Assembly: GCA_023485715.1 (NCBI GenBank) | Contig: JAMCZG010000067.1 | Location: 1-13,918 of the forward strand | Direction of reading: 5' to 3' | Length of the DNA stretch: 13,918 nt | Source of the DNA: Patescibacteria group bacterium | GTDB taxonomy: Bacteria; Patescibacteriota; Microgenomatia; Levybacterales; UBA12049 | Shown: one piece after another, positions 1-5,381 of the stretch | How the letters are laid out: each line of letters begins with the position of its first letter | How positions within the stretch are numbered: position 1 is the first letter of the stretch | Notes under the pieces: generated by a model | The model's input: the letters and a program-made list of their open reading frames with translations, nothing else | The model's database searches: none | Told to the model about the DNA's origin: nothing | Translations under genes and position numbers: made by a program

Positions 1-8
1 AAGGTAGT

Positions 9-114
9 TTGTCCGAGAAAAAATAGTGCAATTGGTTGGAGATTTACCAAGAATAGAATTATTTGCACGAGAAACAATAGATGGATGGGACATTCAAGGC
101 AATGAAGTTAATAA
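9..114 (+). repeat. Left arm of perfect 106-bp inverted repeat
   Basis: This segment is the exact reverse complement of 417-522, base for base over 106 positions. On the plus strand it encodes the last part of the MT-A70 methyltransferase (a VREKIVQ to NEVN stretch). An in-frame TAG at 5-7 precedes it, so it is a 3'-end gene fragment and not a second gene. Read on from the arm, the frame would give a different tail of about 17 residues, ending at TGA 164-166. The arm begins only 9 bases from the window edge, so a contig-end hairpin artefact is possible. Confidence 0.97.
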
Positions 115-414
115 TTTGTATTTATCTTTTAAATTCATATATCCCATTCTTAATTCATCTGTCTGAATTACTGCCGCTTTTTCATTCTGACAATCAACAA
201 AAATAAACCTATCCGCCTTACTTGTATATATCCAACCTGGTTTTTTCTTTTCAATAACAGAATCTTCCTCGATAAATATCTCTTGTCCGTGCCATGAATT
301 TTTAACCTCTTCAACCGCTAAAATATCATCAAATCCTGCCTTACCCCCTAACCACATTAAAACCATGTCCTCGGCCTTACTACCTTTATTTATATCGTCA
401 TTCCACTTCCCCAT
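94..414 (-). CDS. PD-(D/E)XK nuclease-like small protein
   Basis: About 106 residues if started at ATG 414-412. The frame is also open upstream (to 450), but those residues are antisense-like readings of the methyltransferase tail. The ATG at 414 overlaps that gene's end by 17 nt, which suggests coupled translation. Visible features fit the PD-(D/E)XK fold of phage-type nucleases: an early KAED glutamate, FDD followed by EEVK (the D...ExK core), a G-x-EIFIEE strand, and the block PGWIYTSKADRFIFVD, a pattern recurrent in phage endonuclease-like proteins. The fold assignment comes from memory of the family. The last residues (LTSLP) are encoded inside the left repeat arm, so the true C-terminus may have been replaced by the inverted copy. 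It may be a restriction-like partner of the adjacent methyltransferase or a Holliday-junction-type nuclease. Confidence 0.6.
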   Translation of the reverse strand: MGKWNDDINKGSKAEDMVLMWLGGKAGFDDILAVEEVKNSWHGQEIFIEEDSVIEKKKPGWIYTSKADRFIFVDCQNEKAAVIQTDELRMGYMNLKDKYKLLTSLP

Positions 415-1273
415 ATTTATTAACTTCATTGCCTTGAATGTCCCATCCATCTATTGTTTCTCGTGCAAATAATTCTATTCTTGGTAAATCTCCAACCAAT
501 TGCACTATTTTTTCTCGGACAATCGCAGGTTTTCTACTATGTTCTCGTAGTGGTTCATAGATTATTTGACTAATTGAGGCATCTTGCCTAGGGATACTAC
601 CCTTCGTGGCTATTAAACATAGTTCGGCATTTGCTCTAGTCCAATTTCCTAAACCATAAGCAAATCCGGTTCCATCCTGTTTGCTTTTAACCCATACAAA
701 ACCAACTGTCGAATACTCAAATCCCCACCATTTAATAAGATCAAAAACCTGATCTAGTATTGGAAATGTAACCCAAAGAAATAGGATACAATTATCTGCC
801 ATCAAATCAGCTATGGGCATTTGTCTTAATTCTTCCGGTGTATAAGTATCATAGTGTTGGCTCTGGTTTTTATAACCGCCTTCGTAATATCCCCAGGGAG
901 GATCGGCATAAATTATGTTATATTTACCAGGTGGTAATGTTAATAAGGGTTTAGGTTTACGTGGTTCATATAATTGAGTATGAGTAATCCATCGCCATGA
1001 TTTAGTTTCTAATTCTCTCTCACTGAGAGAGTTTTTATTCGGGAATTTTTTATAAAATCTTATACAATGCCATATATCCCCATTAAATGTGCCTAAATCC
1101 TTAGCTATGTTTTCTATTCTTCTACTTCCATATTCGGGGTTATTGAATTTAAGCTCGTCTTGAACTATCCTTTTGCCTATATTCCACTTAGTTAAAACGA
1201 TCCCTGCATATTCAAGTTTCCGAAGATCCCCTAAAAGTTGGTTATACCAATCTTGTGTTGTTAATTCGTTCAT
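398..1273 (-). CDS. MT-A70 family N6-adenine DNA methyltransferase with DUF1016-like N-terminus
   Basis: The 291-residue protein should transfer a methyl group from S-adenosylmethionine to adenine N6 in DNA. The catalytic motif DPPW is at residues 124-127, preceded by the NIIYADPPW strand. The C-terminal block REHSRKPAIVREK and the ending ELFARETIDGWDIQGNE are typical of the MT-A70 family. Residues 8-80 (WYNQLLGDL, then WNIGKRIVQDEL, EYGSRRIENIAKDL and IRFYKKFPN) resemble the DUF1016/YhcG N-terminal domain, a DNA-binding-like module, so this is a two-domain fusion. It overlaps the nuclease-like gene by 17 nt and follows the Zn-ribbon gene after 34 nt. No clear Shine-Dalgarno is visible; a perfect 8-bp stem sits directly before the ATG. 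It could be a phage-borne protective methylase or half of a restriction system. Confidence 0.85.
   Translation of the reverse strand: MNELTTQDWYNQLLGDLRKLEYAGIVLTKWNIGKRIVQDELKFNNPEYGSRRIENIAKDLGTFNGDIWHCIRFYKKFPNKNSLSERELETKSWRWITHTQLYEPRKPKPLLTLPPGKYNIIYADPPWGYYEGGYKNQSQHYDTYTPEELRQMPIADLMADNCILFLWVTFPILDQVFDLIKWWGFEYSTVGFVWVKSKQDGTGFAYGLGNWTRANAELCLIATKGSIPRQDASISQIIYEPLREHSRKPAIVREKIVQLVGDLPRIELFARETIDGWDIQGNEVNKYGEVE
417..522 (-). repeat. Right arm of perfect 106-bp inverted repeat
   Basis: This is the partner of 9-114. It lies inside the intact methyltransferase gene, near its 3' end, and stops just upstream of the next gene's start. The enclosed spacer is 115-416 (302 bp) and contains nearly all of the nuclease-like gene. 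This arm is the parental copy, because its coding frame continues naturally on both sides. Confidence 0.97.
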
Positions 1274-1299
1274 ATTAGAGAGCTAAAACCATCTCTAAT
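1274..1299 (-). promoter_or_regulatory. Perfect 8-bp inverted repeat abutting the methyltransferase start codon
   Basis: ATTAGAGA at 1274-1281 and TCTCTAAT at 1292-1299 form a perfect 8-bp stem with a 10-nt loop. It begins at the base next to the start codon and occupies the position of the ribosome binding site. In RNA it would hide the initiation region; in DNA it could be an operator. The effect on expression is inferred. Confidence 0.6.
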
Positions 1300-1307
1300 G
1301 GACAGTT

Positions 1308-1667
1308 TTATCTCACCCATTCGACATGATCCTTTTCTGCCGAACAAAATATTCCCTTCCATGCCCTACCATCTTTGGTTGTGCCGCTTTTCTCTTGTGC
1401 GATTGCGTTACAGGTTTTACAATGTACCCCTCCGTTTTTATATTCTTTTACAGCTTGCGCTTGTTTTGTTCCGTATCTAACCAATATCCGGTCATAAACT
1501 TTTTGGGCATATGAAAGTCCGTCTTTTCTACCTTCTGGTGTTTTAGCAAGTATTCTTACCGTGTGCTTTCCATCAGTCGATAAAAAGCACTCAAACTCAA
1601 ATTCTCCTCCGCTTTCTTTCTCTTCACCAAGATTGCCCTTTATCCACTGTTCATCTTCGTTTTCCAT
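1308..1667 (-). CDS. Hypothetical protein with C-terminal Zn-ribbon-like motif
   Basis: The product has 119 residues. The N-terminal half is acidic and contains a DGKHTVRILAKTPEGRKDGL stretch followed by a basic YAQKVYDRILVRYGTKQ helix. The C-terminal third carries HCKTCNA, then a Cys in GIFCSAEKDH and a final EWVR. The CxxC...C...H arrangement is consistent with a single zinc site. I do not recognise a named family; similar short proteins with such C-terminal ribbons occur in phage early regions (from memory, not tested). It has the best Shine-Dalgarno in the cassette, AGGAGG at 1678-1683, ten bases before the ATG. The stop codon of the upstream Cys-rich gene overlaps that Shine-Dalgarno. 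Confidence 0.75.
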   Translation of the reverse strand: MENEDEQWIKGNLGEEKESGGEFEFECFLSTDGKHTVRILAKTPEGRKDGLSYAQKVYDRILVRYGTKQAQAVKEYKNGGVHCKTCNAIAQEKSGTTKDGRAWKGIFCSAEKDHVEWVR

Positions 1668-1677
1668 TATTTATTCA

Positions 1678-1683
1678 CCTCCT
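1678..1683 (-). promoter_or_regulatory. Strong Shine-Dalgarno AGGAGG
   Basis: The minus strand reads AGGAGGTGAATAAATA followed by ATG at 1667. The AGGAGG core pairs with the 16S anti-SD and overlaps the stop codon of the preceding gene (TAG, 1682-1684). It fixes the start of the 119-aa gene. It contrasts with the chromosomal-looking genes further along, most of which have no Shine-Dalgarno. Confidence 0.8.
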
Positions 1684-1885
1684 ATACACAGTTACCGCAT
1701 AGACCGTCTGTGTCGCCTTTAACTGTGTCTCCACATTTGGTACAACATGCTTCAAATATTAATTCGCAAGTTACTTTTTCTCCCCGTTCCTTCTCTTTCC
1801 ATCCCTCGTAGCATTGGGAATAGTAGTTACCGAATTGATCTTGTCCTACTTTTTTACTTGGATGTGCTTTACAAAAAACATTCAT
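1682..1885 (-). CDS. Small cysteine-rich hypothetical protein
   Basis: A 67-residue protein starting MNVFCKAHPSKK. The frame is open further upstream (to 1960), but the ATG at 1885 forms an ATGA overlap with the stop of the 40-aa membrane protein gene and is the better start. It is rich in Cys, with two CxxC pairs near the C-terminus (CTKC, then CGNC just before the stop) and several single Cys plus a His upstream. This suggests one or two structural zinc sites. The FGNYYSQCYEGW stretch is notable but unassigned. No function is proposed. It belongs to the overlapping cassette that leads to the methyltransferase. Confidence 0.65.
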   Translation of the reverse strand: MNVFCKAHPSKKVGQDQFGNYYSQCYEGWKEKERGEKVTCELIFEACCTKCGDTVKGDTDGLCGNCV

Positions 1886-2004
1886 ATTAAGATCATTAAA
1901 AAAACTGCTAAAACAAAAGTTATCATCGTTAAGAAAACTCCGATTAAACTTATAAACCAACTTTCCTCGTACTTTTTCTTTCCGGCGTAATCAACAATTT
2001 TCAT
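1882..2004 (-). CDS. 40-aa single-pass membrane micro-protein
   Basis: A short frame beginning MKIVDYAGKKKYEESW, followed by one strongly hydrophobic segment (about residues 17-40) ending LMILI. It is supported by junctions on both sides: its ATG overlaps the TGA of the upstream 46-aa frame as ATGA (2001-2004), and its own TGA overlaps the next ATG as ATGA (1882-1885). A purine-rich GGGGGA lies 6 nt before the ATG. The charged N-terminus and bare C-terminal helix predict a membrane peptide. Function is unknown; holin-like or inhibitor peptides have this shape, but nothing here proves it. Confidence 0.6.
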   Translation of the reverse strand: MKIVDYAGKKKYEESWFISLIGVFLTMITFVLAVFLMILI

Positions 2005-2141
2005 ATCTTTTCCCCCATAATCACTCCCCTTAACATTTTCCCTACCCTCACCGTGTAGTCGTTTACCGCCTTTTGTTTAAGGTAAAGGTCGATTTCCTTT
2101 TTGTCCTCGTATTTTTTGATTTTATTTGGTAAATTTTTCAT
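2001..2141 (-). CDS. 46-aa basic hypothetical protein
   Basis: It starts MKNLPNKIKKYEDKKEIDLY and ends with MLRGVIMGEKI. The ATG (2141-2139) lies 20 nt inside the 3' end of the HTH gene, and its TGA overlaps the next start as ATGA. The composition is highly charged and helical, with no membrane segment or Cys. The only support is its place in the chain of overlapping frames. No family is recognised. Confidence 0.5.
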   Translation of the reverse strand: MKNLPNKIKKYEDKKEIDLYLKQKAVNDYTVRVGKMLRGVIMGEKI

Positions 2142-2334
2142 ATTCTTTTTTTAGTCTTCTATTTATTTTCTGGTTGAGGGCTTGTTTGCTGACACATAAT
2201 ATTTCAGATATTTTTAAAACACTGATTTTATGAAGTTCTGTTTGTATCTTTTTAATTGATATTGCAATCTGTTCAATCCCACGTCTTTGCTCGGAAGTTA
2301 GATTATTTCGATCGTCTTTGCTATAATTATTCAT
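2122..2334 (-). CDS. Small helix-turn-helix protein, probable cassette regulator
   Basis: 70 residues. The C-terminal half, VLKISEILCVSKQALNQKIN, has helix-turn-helix spacing: a first helix, a turn at CVS, and a recognition helix rich in Gln, Asn and Lys. A basic tail RRLKKEYEKFTK follows. It is the first gene of the minus-strand cassette and would suit a regulator of it; this is inferred. A GGAGG lies at 2354-2358, but 19 nt before the ATG, which is too far for normal use, and an in-frame stop between them rules out a longer protein. The start region also overlaps the likely promoter of the divergent tRNA-Leu gene. Confidence 0.6.
   Translation of the reverse strand: MNNYSKDDRNNLTSEQRRGIEQIAISIKKIQTELHKISVLKISEILCVSKQALNQKINRRLKKEYEKFTK
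2319..2327 (+). promoter_or_regulatory. Extended -10 promoter for tRNA-Leu
   Basis: TGCTATAAT is a perfect extended -10 (TG, one base, TATAAT). It ends 40 nt before the tRNA 5' end. No good -35 is visible. It lies inside the first codons of the divergent HTH gene. Confidence 0.5.
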
Positions 2335-2367
2335 ACTGGGGTAGATTATTTATCCTCCAGCATTTTT

Positions 2368-2451
2368 GCCGCGGTGGTGGAATGGCAGACACGAAGGCCT
2401 TAAGAGCCTTTGTCCTTACCGGACGTGAGAGTTCGACTCTCTCCCGCGGTA
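2368..2451 (+). tRNA. tRNA-Leu (anticodon UAA)
   Basis: All arms fold. The acceptor GCCGCGG (2368-2374) pairs with CCGCGGT (2444-2450), with a terminal G-U. The D-stem GTG/CAC encloses a loop containing GG. The anticodon stem is AAGGC/GCCTT with loop CTTAAGA, giving anticodon TAA at 2401-2403. A long variable arm with stem GTCC/GGAC is typical of class II tRNA-Leu. The T-stem GAGAG/CTCTC has the canonical loop TTCGACT. The discriminator is A2451, and the following bases are CTT, so CCA is not encoded. Confidence 0.96.
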
Positions 2452-2490
2452 CTTCTATAAATCAAAGCGCATCCAGAATAGGTGGAATTT

Positions 2491-2718
2491 ATGGGTAACG
2501 TAAAAGAATTTCTTAGTCCGTCAACGGCGGGAGCAGAATTGGCTCAAAAAAGAGATGTTGCTATCGGATTAAGTGCGCTAAATGCCGCAGTATCGATGTA
2601 TTCCGCGGTCGAGAAACACTACGGCGTTTTATCATACGCAGTAATCGCTACTGTTTTCTTTGGACTTATGGCCGGTATGTTTGAGATTAAAAGAAGAAGC
2701 CAGATGCAGAGAAATTAG
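2491..2718 (+). CDS. Small hydrophobic membrane protein
   Basis: 75 residues beginning MGNVKEFLSPSTAGAELAQKR. An in-frame GTG at 2482 would add three residues, but AGGTGG (2480-2485) is well placed for the ATG at 2491. Two moderately hydrophobic segments follow, roughly residues 25-40 and 45-65 (the second containing YAVIATVFFGLMAGMF), and then a basic tail KRRSQMQRN that should stay in the cytoplasm. It is probably co-transcribed with tRNA-Leu, whose 3' end is 39 nt upstream. No family is recognised and no partner is evident. Confidence 0.6.
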   Translation: MGNVKEFLSPSTAGAELAQKRDVAIGLSALNAAVSMYSAVEKHYGVLSYAVIATVFFGLMAGMFEIKRRSQMQRN

Positions 2719-2744
2719 AATACCTTTTAGGATTATTGATGTTT

Positions 2745-2750
2745 TATAAT
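2745..2750 (+). promoter_or_regulatory. -10 box TATAAT placed for leaderless GTG start
   Basis: A perfect TATAAT ends 7 nt before the GTG at 2758. The -35 region is weak. The spacing puts the transcription start at or very near the start codon and supports GTG 2758 as the true start. Confidence 0.5.
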
Positions 2751-2757
2751 TAATCTT

Positions 2758-2982
2758 GTGATCTCTCAAATTTCGTATTACCCAATTTTCGGCAAACCAC
2801 TAATAATGTACCTTGGGATCATTACTTTTTTATCTTTTTTGTTCACCGCTTTTATTTCGATCTCAAACCGGCGCGGGAAAAGATGGATCGCTTTTAAATG
2901 GCATCCGCGGATGGCGATTGTTTCGATCGGTCTTGCCTTTATCCACGGATTATTTGGCCTTTCGGCGTATTTTGGGTTTTAA
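2758..2982 (+). CDS. Two-helix small membrane protein with paired histidines
   Basis: 74 residues with a GTG start, supported by a TATAAT box 7 nt upstream; ATG 2806 is a shorter alternative. Helix 1 is about residues 15-36 (MYLGIITFLSFLFTAFISI). A basic loop NRRGKRWIAFKWHPRM follows, then helix 2 (AIVSIGLAFIHGLFGLSAYFGF). A His at the start of helix 2 (KWHP) and another 14 residues later (IHGLFG) lie on one helix, a pattern that can bind haem in small membrane cytochromes; this is speculation. The stop codon lies in the palindrome at 2974-2987. No named family is assigned. Confidence 0.6.
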   Translation: MISQISYYPIFGKPLIMYLGIITFLSFLFTAFISISNRRGKRWIAFKWHPRMAIVSIGLAFIHGLFGLSAYFGF

Positions 2983-2987
2983 AACCC
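2974..2987. repeat. 14-bp perfect palindrome over a stop codon
   Basis: GGGTTTTAAAACCC is fully self-complementary and contains the stop codon of the 74-aa gene (TAA, 2980-2982). As RNA it allows a 5-bp stem with a 4-nt loop, followed by only a weak T run (TCTT). It might be a weak terminator or a protein site next to the following promoter. Confidence 0.45.
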
Positions 2988-2989
2988 TC

Positions 2990-3020
2990 TTGACACAGGA
3001 GTGGAAACTGTGTCTATACT
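2990..3020 (+). promoter_or_regulatory. Promoter with embedded operator-like palindrome
   Basis: A consensus -35 TTGACA (2990-2995) is paired with -10 TATACT (3015-3020, spacer 19) or TCTATA (3013-3018, spacer 17). GACACAG (2992-2998) and CTGTGTC (3008-3014) form a perfect 7-bp inverted repeat with a 9-nt centre. It fills the spacer and overlaps the -35, where a repressor would block polymerase. The -10 TATACT ends 8 nt before the ATG at 3029, so the transcript is probably leaderless. Confidence 0.65.
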
Positions 3021-3028
3021 AATACTGT

Positions 3029-3265
3029 ATGGCAAAAAATAAAGACCACTCGATGAGGAAAACTTTAGAAATCCTCGGTTTTGCTCTTGGGTTTTGCCTT
3101 TTGTTTTCGATTTTTGTCTATAGAGACGTTATTACGAGTTCCAGGATGTTTAATTTCTTTGTCGTTTTTGGCGTGATCGCCGCGTTAATTTTTATCTTAA
3201 TCTACATTTTAAATAATGTTAAAATTTCTCCAAAATCTACTTCTCGTAAAAAAAGAAGAAAATAA
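3029..3265 (+). CDS. Small two-pass membrane protein
   Basis: 78 residues. A charged N-terminus (MAKNKDHSMRK) precedes helix 1 (ILGFALGFCLLFSIFVY), a short loop RDVITSSRM, helix 2 (FFVVFGVIAALIFILIYIL) and a very basic tail KSTSRKKRRK. The topology would place both ends in the cytoplasm. The start is fixed by the promoter 8 nt upstream; no Shine-Dalgarno is present. The last 50 bases overlap the start of the CHASE3 sensor gene in another frame, so the two are probably one operon with coupled translation. No family is recognised; an accessory role for the sensor is possible but not shown. Confidence 0.7.
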   Translation: MAKNKDHSMRKTLEILGFALGFCLLFSIFVYRDVITSSRMFNFFVVFGVIAALIFILIYILNNVKISPKSTSRKKRRK

Positions 3266-4550
3266 AGTCCTAATTAAAAATCGATTAATCCTCTTTATTG
3301 TAGCGGTAACAATATTTTTTATTGTTTTCGGAGGCCTTTTTTCTCTCATTAATATCTCAAATATTAAAAACAACCAGGAATTAATCAGTTCCCAGCAAAA
3401 TCTGCTGATTAATTTAAATAGTATTTCTTCTCTTTTATCAAATACAGAATCGTCCCAAAGGGATTATCTTATATCAGGAGACCCGAAATATTTATCGGAA
3501 TTCAAAAAAAATTCATCTTCTCTTTCAGCTTCTATAAATAAACTAATCAATCTACCTAGCATAAATCCGGTGCAAAAGGAAAATCTGGCAAGGCTTTCAA
3601 AAAAAATAAACGAAAGAATGGAGATTTTAAATCACGGAATTTATATTAGGGACCACGACGGTTTTGATGCTGTCAGGGATTTTATTTCGTCGGATACGGG
3701 AAACTATCAGGCAGAAAGTATACGACAGACTATTTACAGAATCCAAAACCAGGAATATGAAATTTTAGGAGAGCAGCAGGAAGAAACTTTGGCCTTCTAC
3801 CAAAAAATATATATAGGTGTTGTTTTTGTGGGAATAGTTTCTTTAATAGTTATTATTTTTATTTACGGGACAAATTTAATCGAGAGAAGGCGAAGAAAAA
3901 GGATCGAATTTAATAAAGATAGTATTGTTAATTTAATAAGCCAGGATATTTACAGACAAATTTCAGACAGTAAAATTTTAACAGGCATACTGGAGCAAAA
4001 AAGCAAATTGGTTTTGGACAAAGAAATAAAAAATATTGCCGAAAGGATTAAAAATCAGGGCGAAGACGCGCTTATTAAAATTAAGGATTTAGGTGACCTT
4101 TTTAAGATCCAGACGAATAAGTTGATCGTTCATAGAGAGGTTATCGATTTCAATGAATTTATTAAAGAAGTTACATCCGAAATAGATAACAAATTTAACA
4201 TTAAACTTATTGCAAAATCGATTCCAAACGGGAATATTTTGGGAGATAAAGAAAAATTAAGACGGGCGTTTGTTTCTGTATTCCAGTTTTCGGTCGACAA
4301 GTCAGAAAGAGAATTGGAAATTGAAGTTAAAATAGTCAAGGATAAATTTCTGATCCAAATTACAACAAAAAAACTTTTCGAAAACCAGAAAATAAACGGA
4401 AATCCTTTTGAAATAACACCGGGGGAAGATTTTAAAAATAGCGTTGAATTTTATATCGCGACAGAGATTATCCGTTTAAATAAGGGAAGAATCTGGTTTG
4501 ATAAATCAAGAAAAAACCTATTCTTGGAAATCCCGGTTGATGTATATTGA
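3216..4550 (+). CDS. CHASE3-domain membrane sensor with degenerate histidine-kinase C-terminus
   Basis: 444 residues. TM1 is about residues 24-46, the extracytoplasmic CHASE3 domain about 50-190 (with the characteristic SSQRDYLISGDPKYL at 79-93), and TM2 about 197-218, followed by a basic ERRRRKR stop. Residues 230-310 are where a dimerisation/phosphotransfer domain would be, but no H-box histidine is present. Residues 311-444 align by eye to a HATPase_c domain: GDKEKLRRAFVSVF sits at the N-box without its Asn, no DxGxG or GxG box is seen, yet the terminal strand IATEIIRLNKGRIWFDKS matches the usual kinase ending. It therefore looks like a pseudokinase that can sense and dimerise but not autophosphorylate. 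ATG 3216 is the only usable start before TM1. No response regulator gene is nearby. Confidence 0.8.
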   Translation: MLKFLQNLLLVKKEENKVLIKNRLILFIVAVTIFFIVFGGLFSLINISNIKNNQELISSQQNLLINLNSISSLLSNTESSQRDYLISGDPKYLSEFKKNSSSLSASINKLINLPSINPVQKENLARLSKKINERMEILNHGIYIRDHDGFDAVRDFISSDTGNYQAESIRQTIYRIQNQEYEILGEQQEETLAFYQKIYIGVVFVGIVSLIVIIFIYGTNLIERRRRKRIEFNKDSIVNLISQDIYRQISDSKILTGILEQKSKLVLDKEIKNIAERIKNQGEDALIKIKDLGDLFKIQTNKLIVHREVIDFNEFIKEVTSEIDNKFNIKLIAKSIPNGNILGDKEKLRRAFVSVFQFSVDKSERELEIEVKIVKDKFLIQITTKKLFENQKINGNPFEITPGEDFKNSVEFYIATEIIRLNKGRIWFDKSRKNLFLEIPVDVY

Positions 4551-4649
4551 GTGGGTGGCCTACCAAACGATATTCGAACTTATTTTAGCTCTTTATCAAT
4601 GAAAGAACTTGAATTCTATTCTCAAAGCTATACCTACCTTAATATCTAA

Positions 4650-5273
4650 CTAAATAGGAAGATGACTAACATCATTCCATGATATAAGTTTCCATTTGTC
4701 GTCTTTGTATTCACAAACAGTAATGCCTGTATTCGATAAGGCAAACAGATTACGGAGACTTAAAAATTCTTTGGGACTTAATTCATCACCAAAAGTTAAA
4801 ACACAAATAATCATGCCTATTAAATCCCCATGGGTTACTATCAATGTATGTTCGCTATTTAGTGATTTAATCTCTCCCATAACTTTTTTTGCCCTATCTC
4901 TAAATTCGTAGAATGTTTCTTCATCTGAATGTCTGAAATCAAGATTATTCCAGTTATCACGAATTTTAGTTTTAATTTCTACCACCTCAGGTTCGTTTAT
5001 CCCTCGACCTTCTATTTCTGTTGGACGCTTTATCTCAACAAGAAGCGAATTCATTTGAACGGGTATGTTTATTTTCTGGCTAATAATTTCTGCTGTTTGC
5101 TTTGCTCGCTCAAATGAACTTGATAATATTGTATCTATTGGAAGAGAAATCAATCTTTCTGCTAGCTTGTTTGCTTGTTCAACACCTGCTTCTGACAACT
5201 TAGCATTTCCATCTTGATGAACGCGCTTGGCATTTAATTCACTTTCTCCATGGCGAACAAAATAAACAATCAT
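4650..5273 (-). CDS. Histidine phosphatase (phosphoglycerate mutase-like) family protein
   Basis: 207 residues, the usual length for a branch-1 histidine phosphatase. The phospho-accepting His is in the N-terminal VRHGES block (R7, H8, G9, E10). The second Arg lies in SSSFERAKQTA (R56), the acid is E80 in LLVEI, and the second catalytic His is H148 in VTHGD. All residues needed for hydrolysis of phosphate monoesters appear intact. The substrate cannot be told: the superfamily includes phosphoglycerate mutases, alpha-ribazole phosphatases and broad phosphatases. It is a single gene with its own extended -10 promoter six bases before the ATG and no Shine-Dalgarno. It converges with the CHASE3 sensor gene across a 99-bp gap. 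Confidence 0.88.
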   Translation of the reverse strand: MIVYFVRHGESELNAKRVHQDGNAKLSEAGVEQANKLAERLISLPIDTILSSSFERAKQTAEIISQKINIPVQMNSLLVEIKRPTEIEGRGINEPEVVEIKTKIRDNWNNLDFRHSDEETFYEFRDRAKKVMGEIKSLNSEHTLIVTHGDLIGMIICVLTFGDELSPKEFLSLRNLFALSNTGITVCEYKDDKWKLISWNDVSHLPI

Positions 5274-5279
5274 AAACAG

Positions 5280-5288
5280 ATTATATCA
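5280..5288 (-). promoter_or_regulatory. Extended -10 promoter of the histidine phosphatase gene
   Basis: The minus strand reads TGATATAAT, an extended -10. The hexamer ends 6 nt before ATG 5273, so the message is probably leaderless. A TTGACA-like sequence lies further upstream but with a spacer of about 27 nt, too long to pair with it. Confidence 0.6.
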
Positions 5289-5337
5289 AAGGTTAGAACT
5301 TGAGGTTTTGGGTGTCAAAAATCGAGGCTAAAAAACT

Positions 5338-5353
5338 TGGGTGGAAGACGGGT
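5338..5353 (-). repeat. Direct repeat copy 1 (distal copy of tRNA-His 3' end)
   Basis: TGGGTGGAAGACGGGT is identical to 5708-5723. No tRNA body is attached on this side. It is the expected product of target-site duplication or attachment-site recombination. Confidence 0.85.
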
Positions 5354-5355
5354 AG

Positions 5356-5368
5356 TTCGACAGGTTCA
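5356..5368 (+). repeat. REP-like motif, left terminal copy
   Basis: TTCGACAGGTTCA matches TTCGACAAGCTCA at 11 of 13 positions. It is inverted relative to the right copy at 5695-5707 and separated from direct repeat 1 by two bases. Confidence 0.6.
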
Positions 5369-5381
5369 CCACTTTTCCGTC

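Noticed and set aside
1298..1514. Two overlapping plus-strand frames
   Set aside because: Both are antisense to the Zn-ribbon gene, which has a strong Shine-Dalgarno; no promoter or recognisable protein features.
1..2451. Integration of the left cassette at tRNA-Leu
   Set aside because: The cassette lies on the 5' side of the tRNA, and no duplicate of the tRNA-Leu 3' end is present in the window.
2974..2987. The palindrome as an intrinsic terminator
   Set aside because: The stem is only 5 bp with a poor T run. Listed as a palindrome, not as a terminator.
4600..4650. A 16-codon frame (MKELEFYSQSYTYLNI) in the gap after the sensor gene
   Set aside because: Too short, with no ribosome site or promoter; chance is sufficient. 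The 4551-4649 gap shows nothing else.
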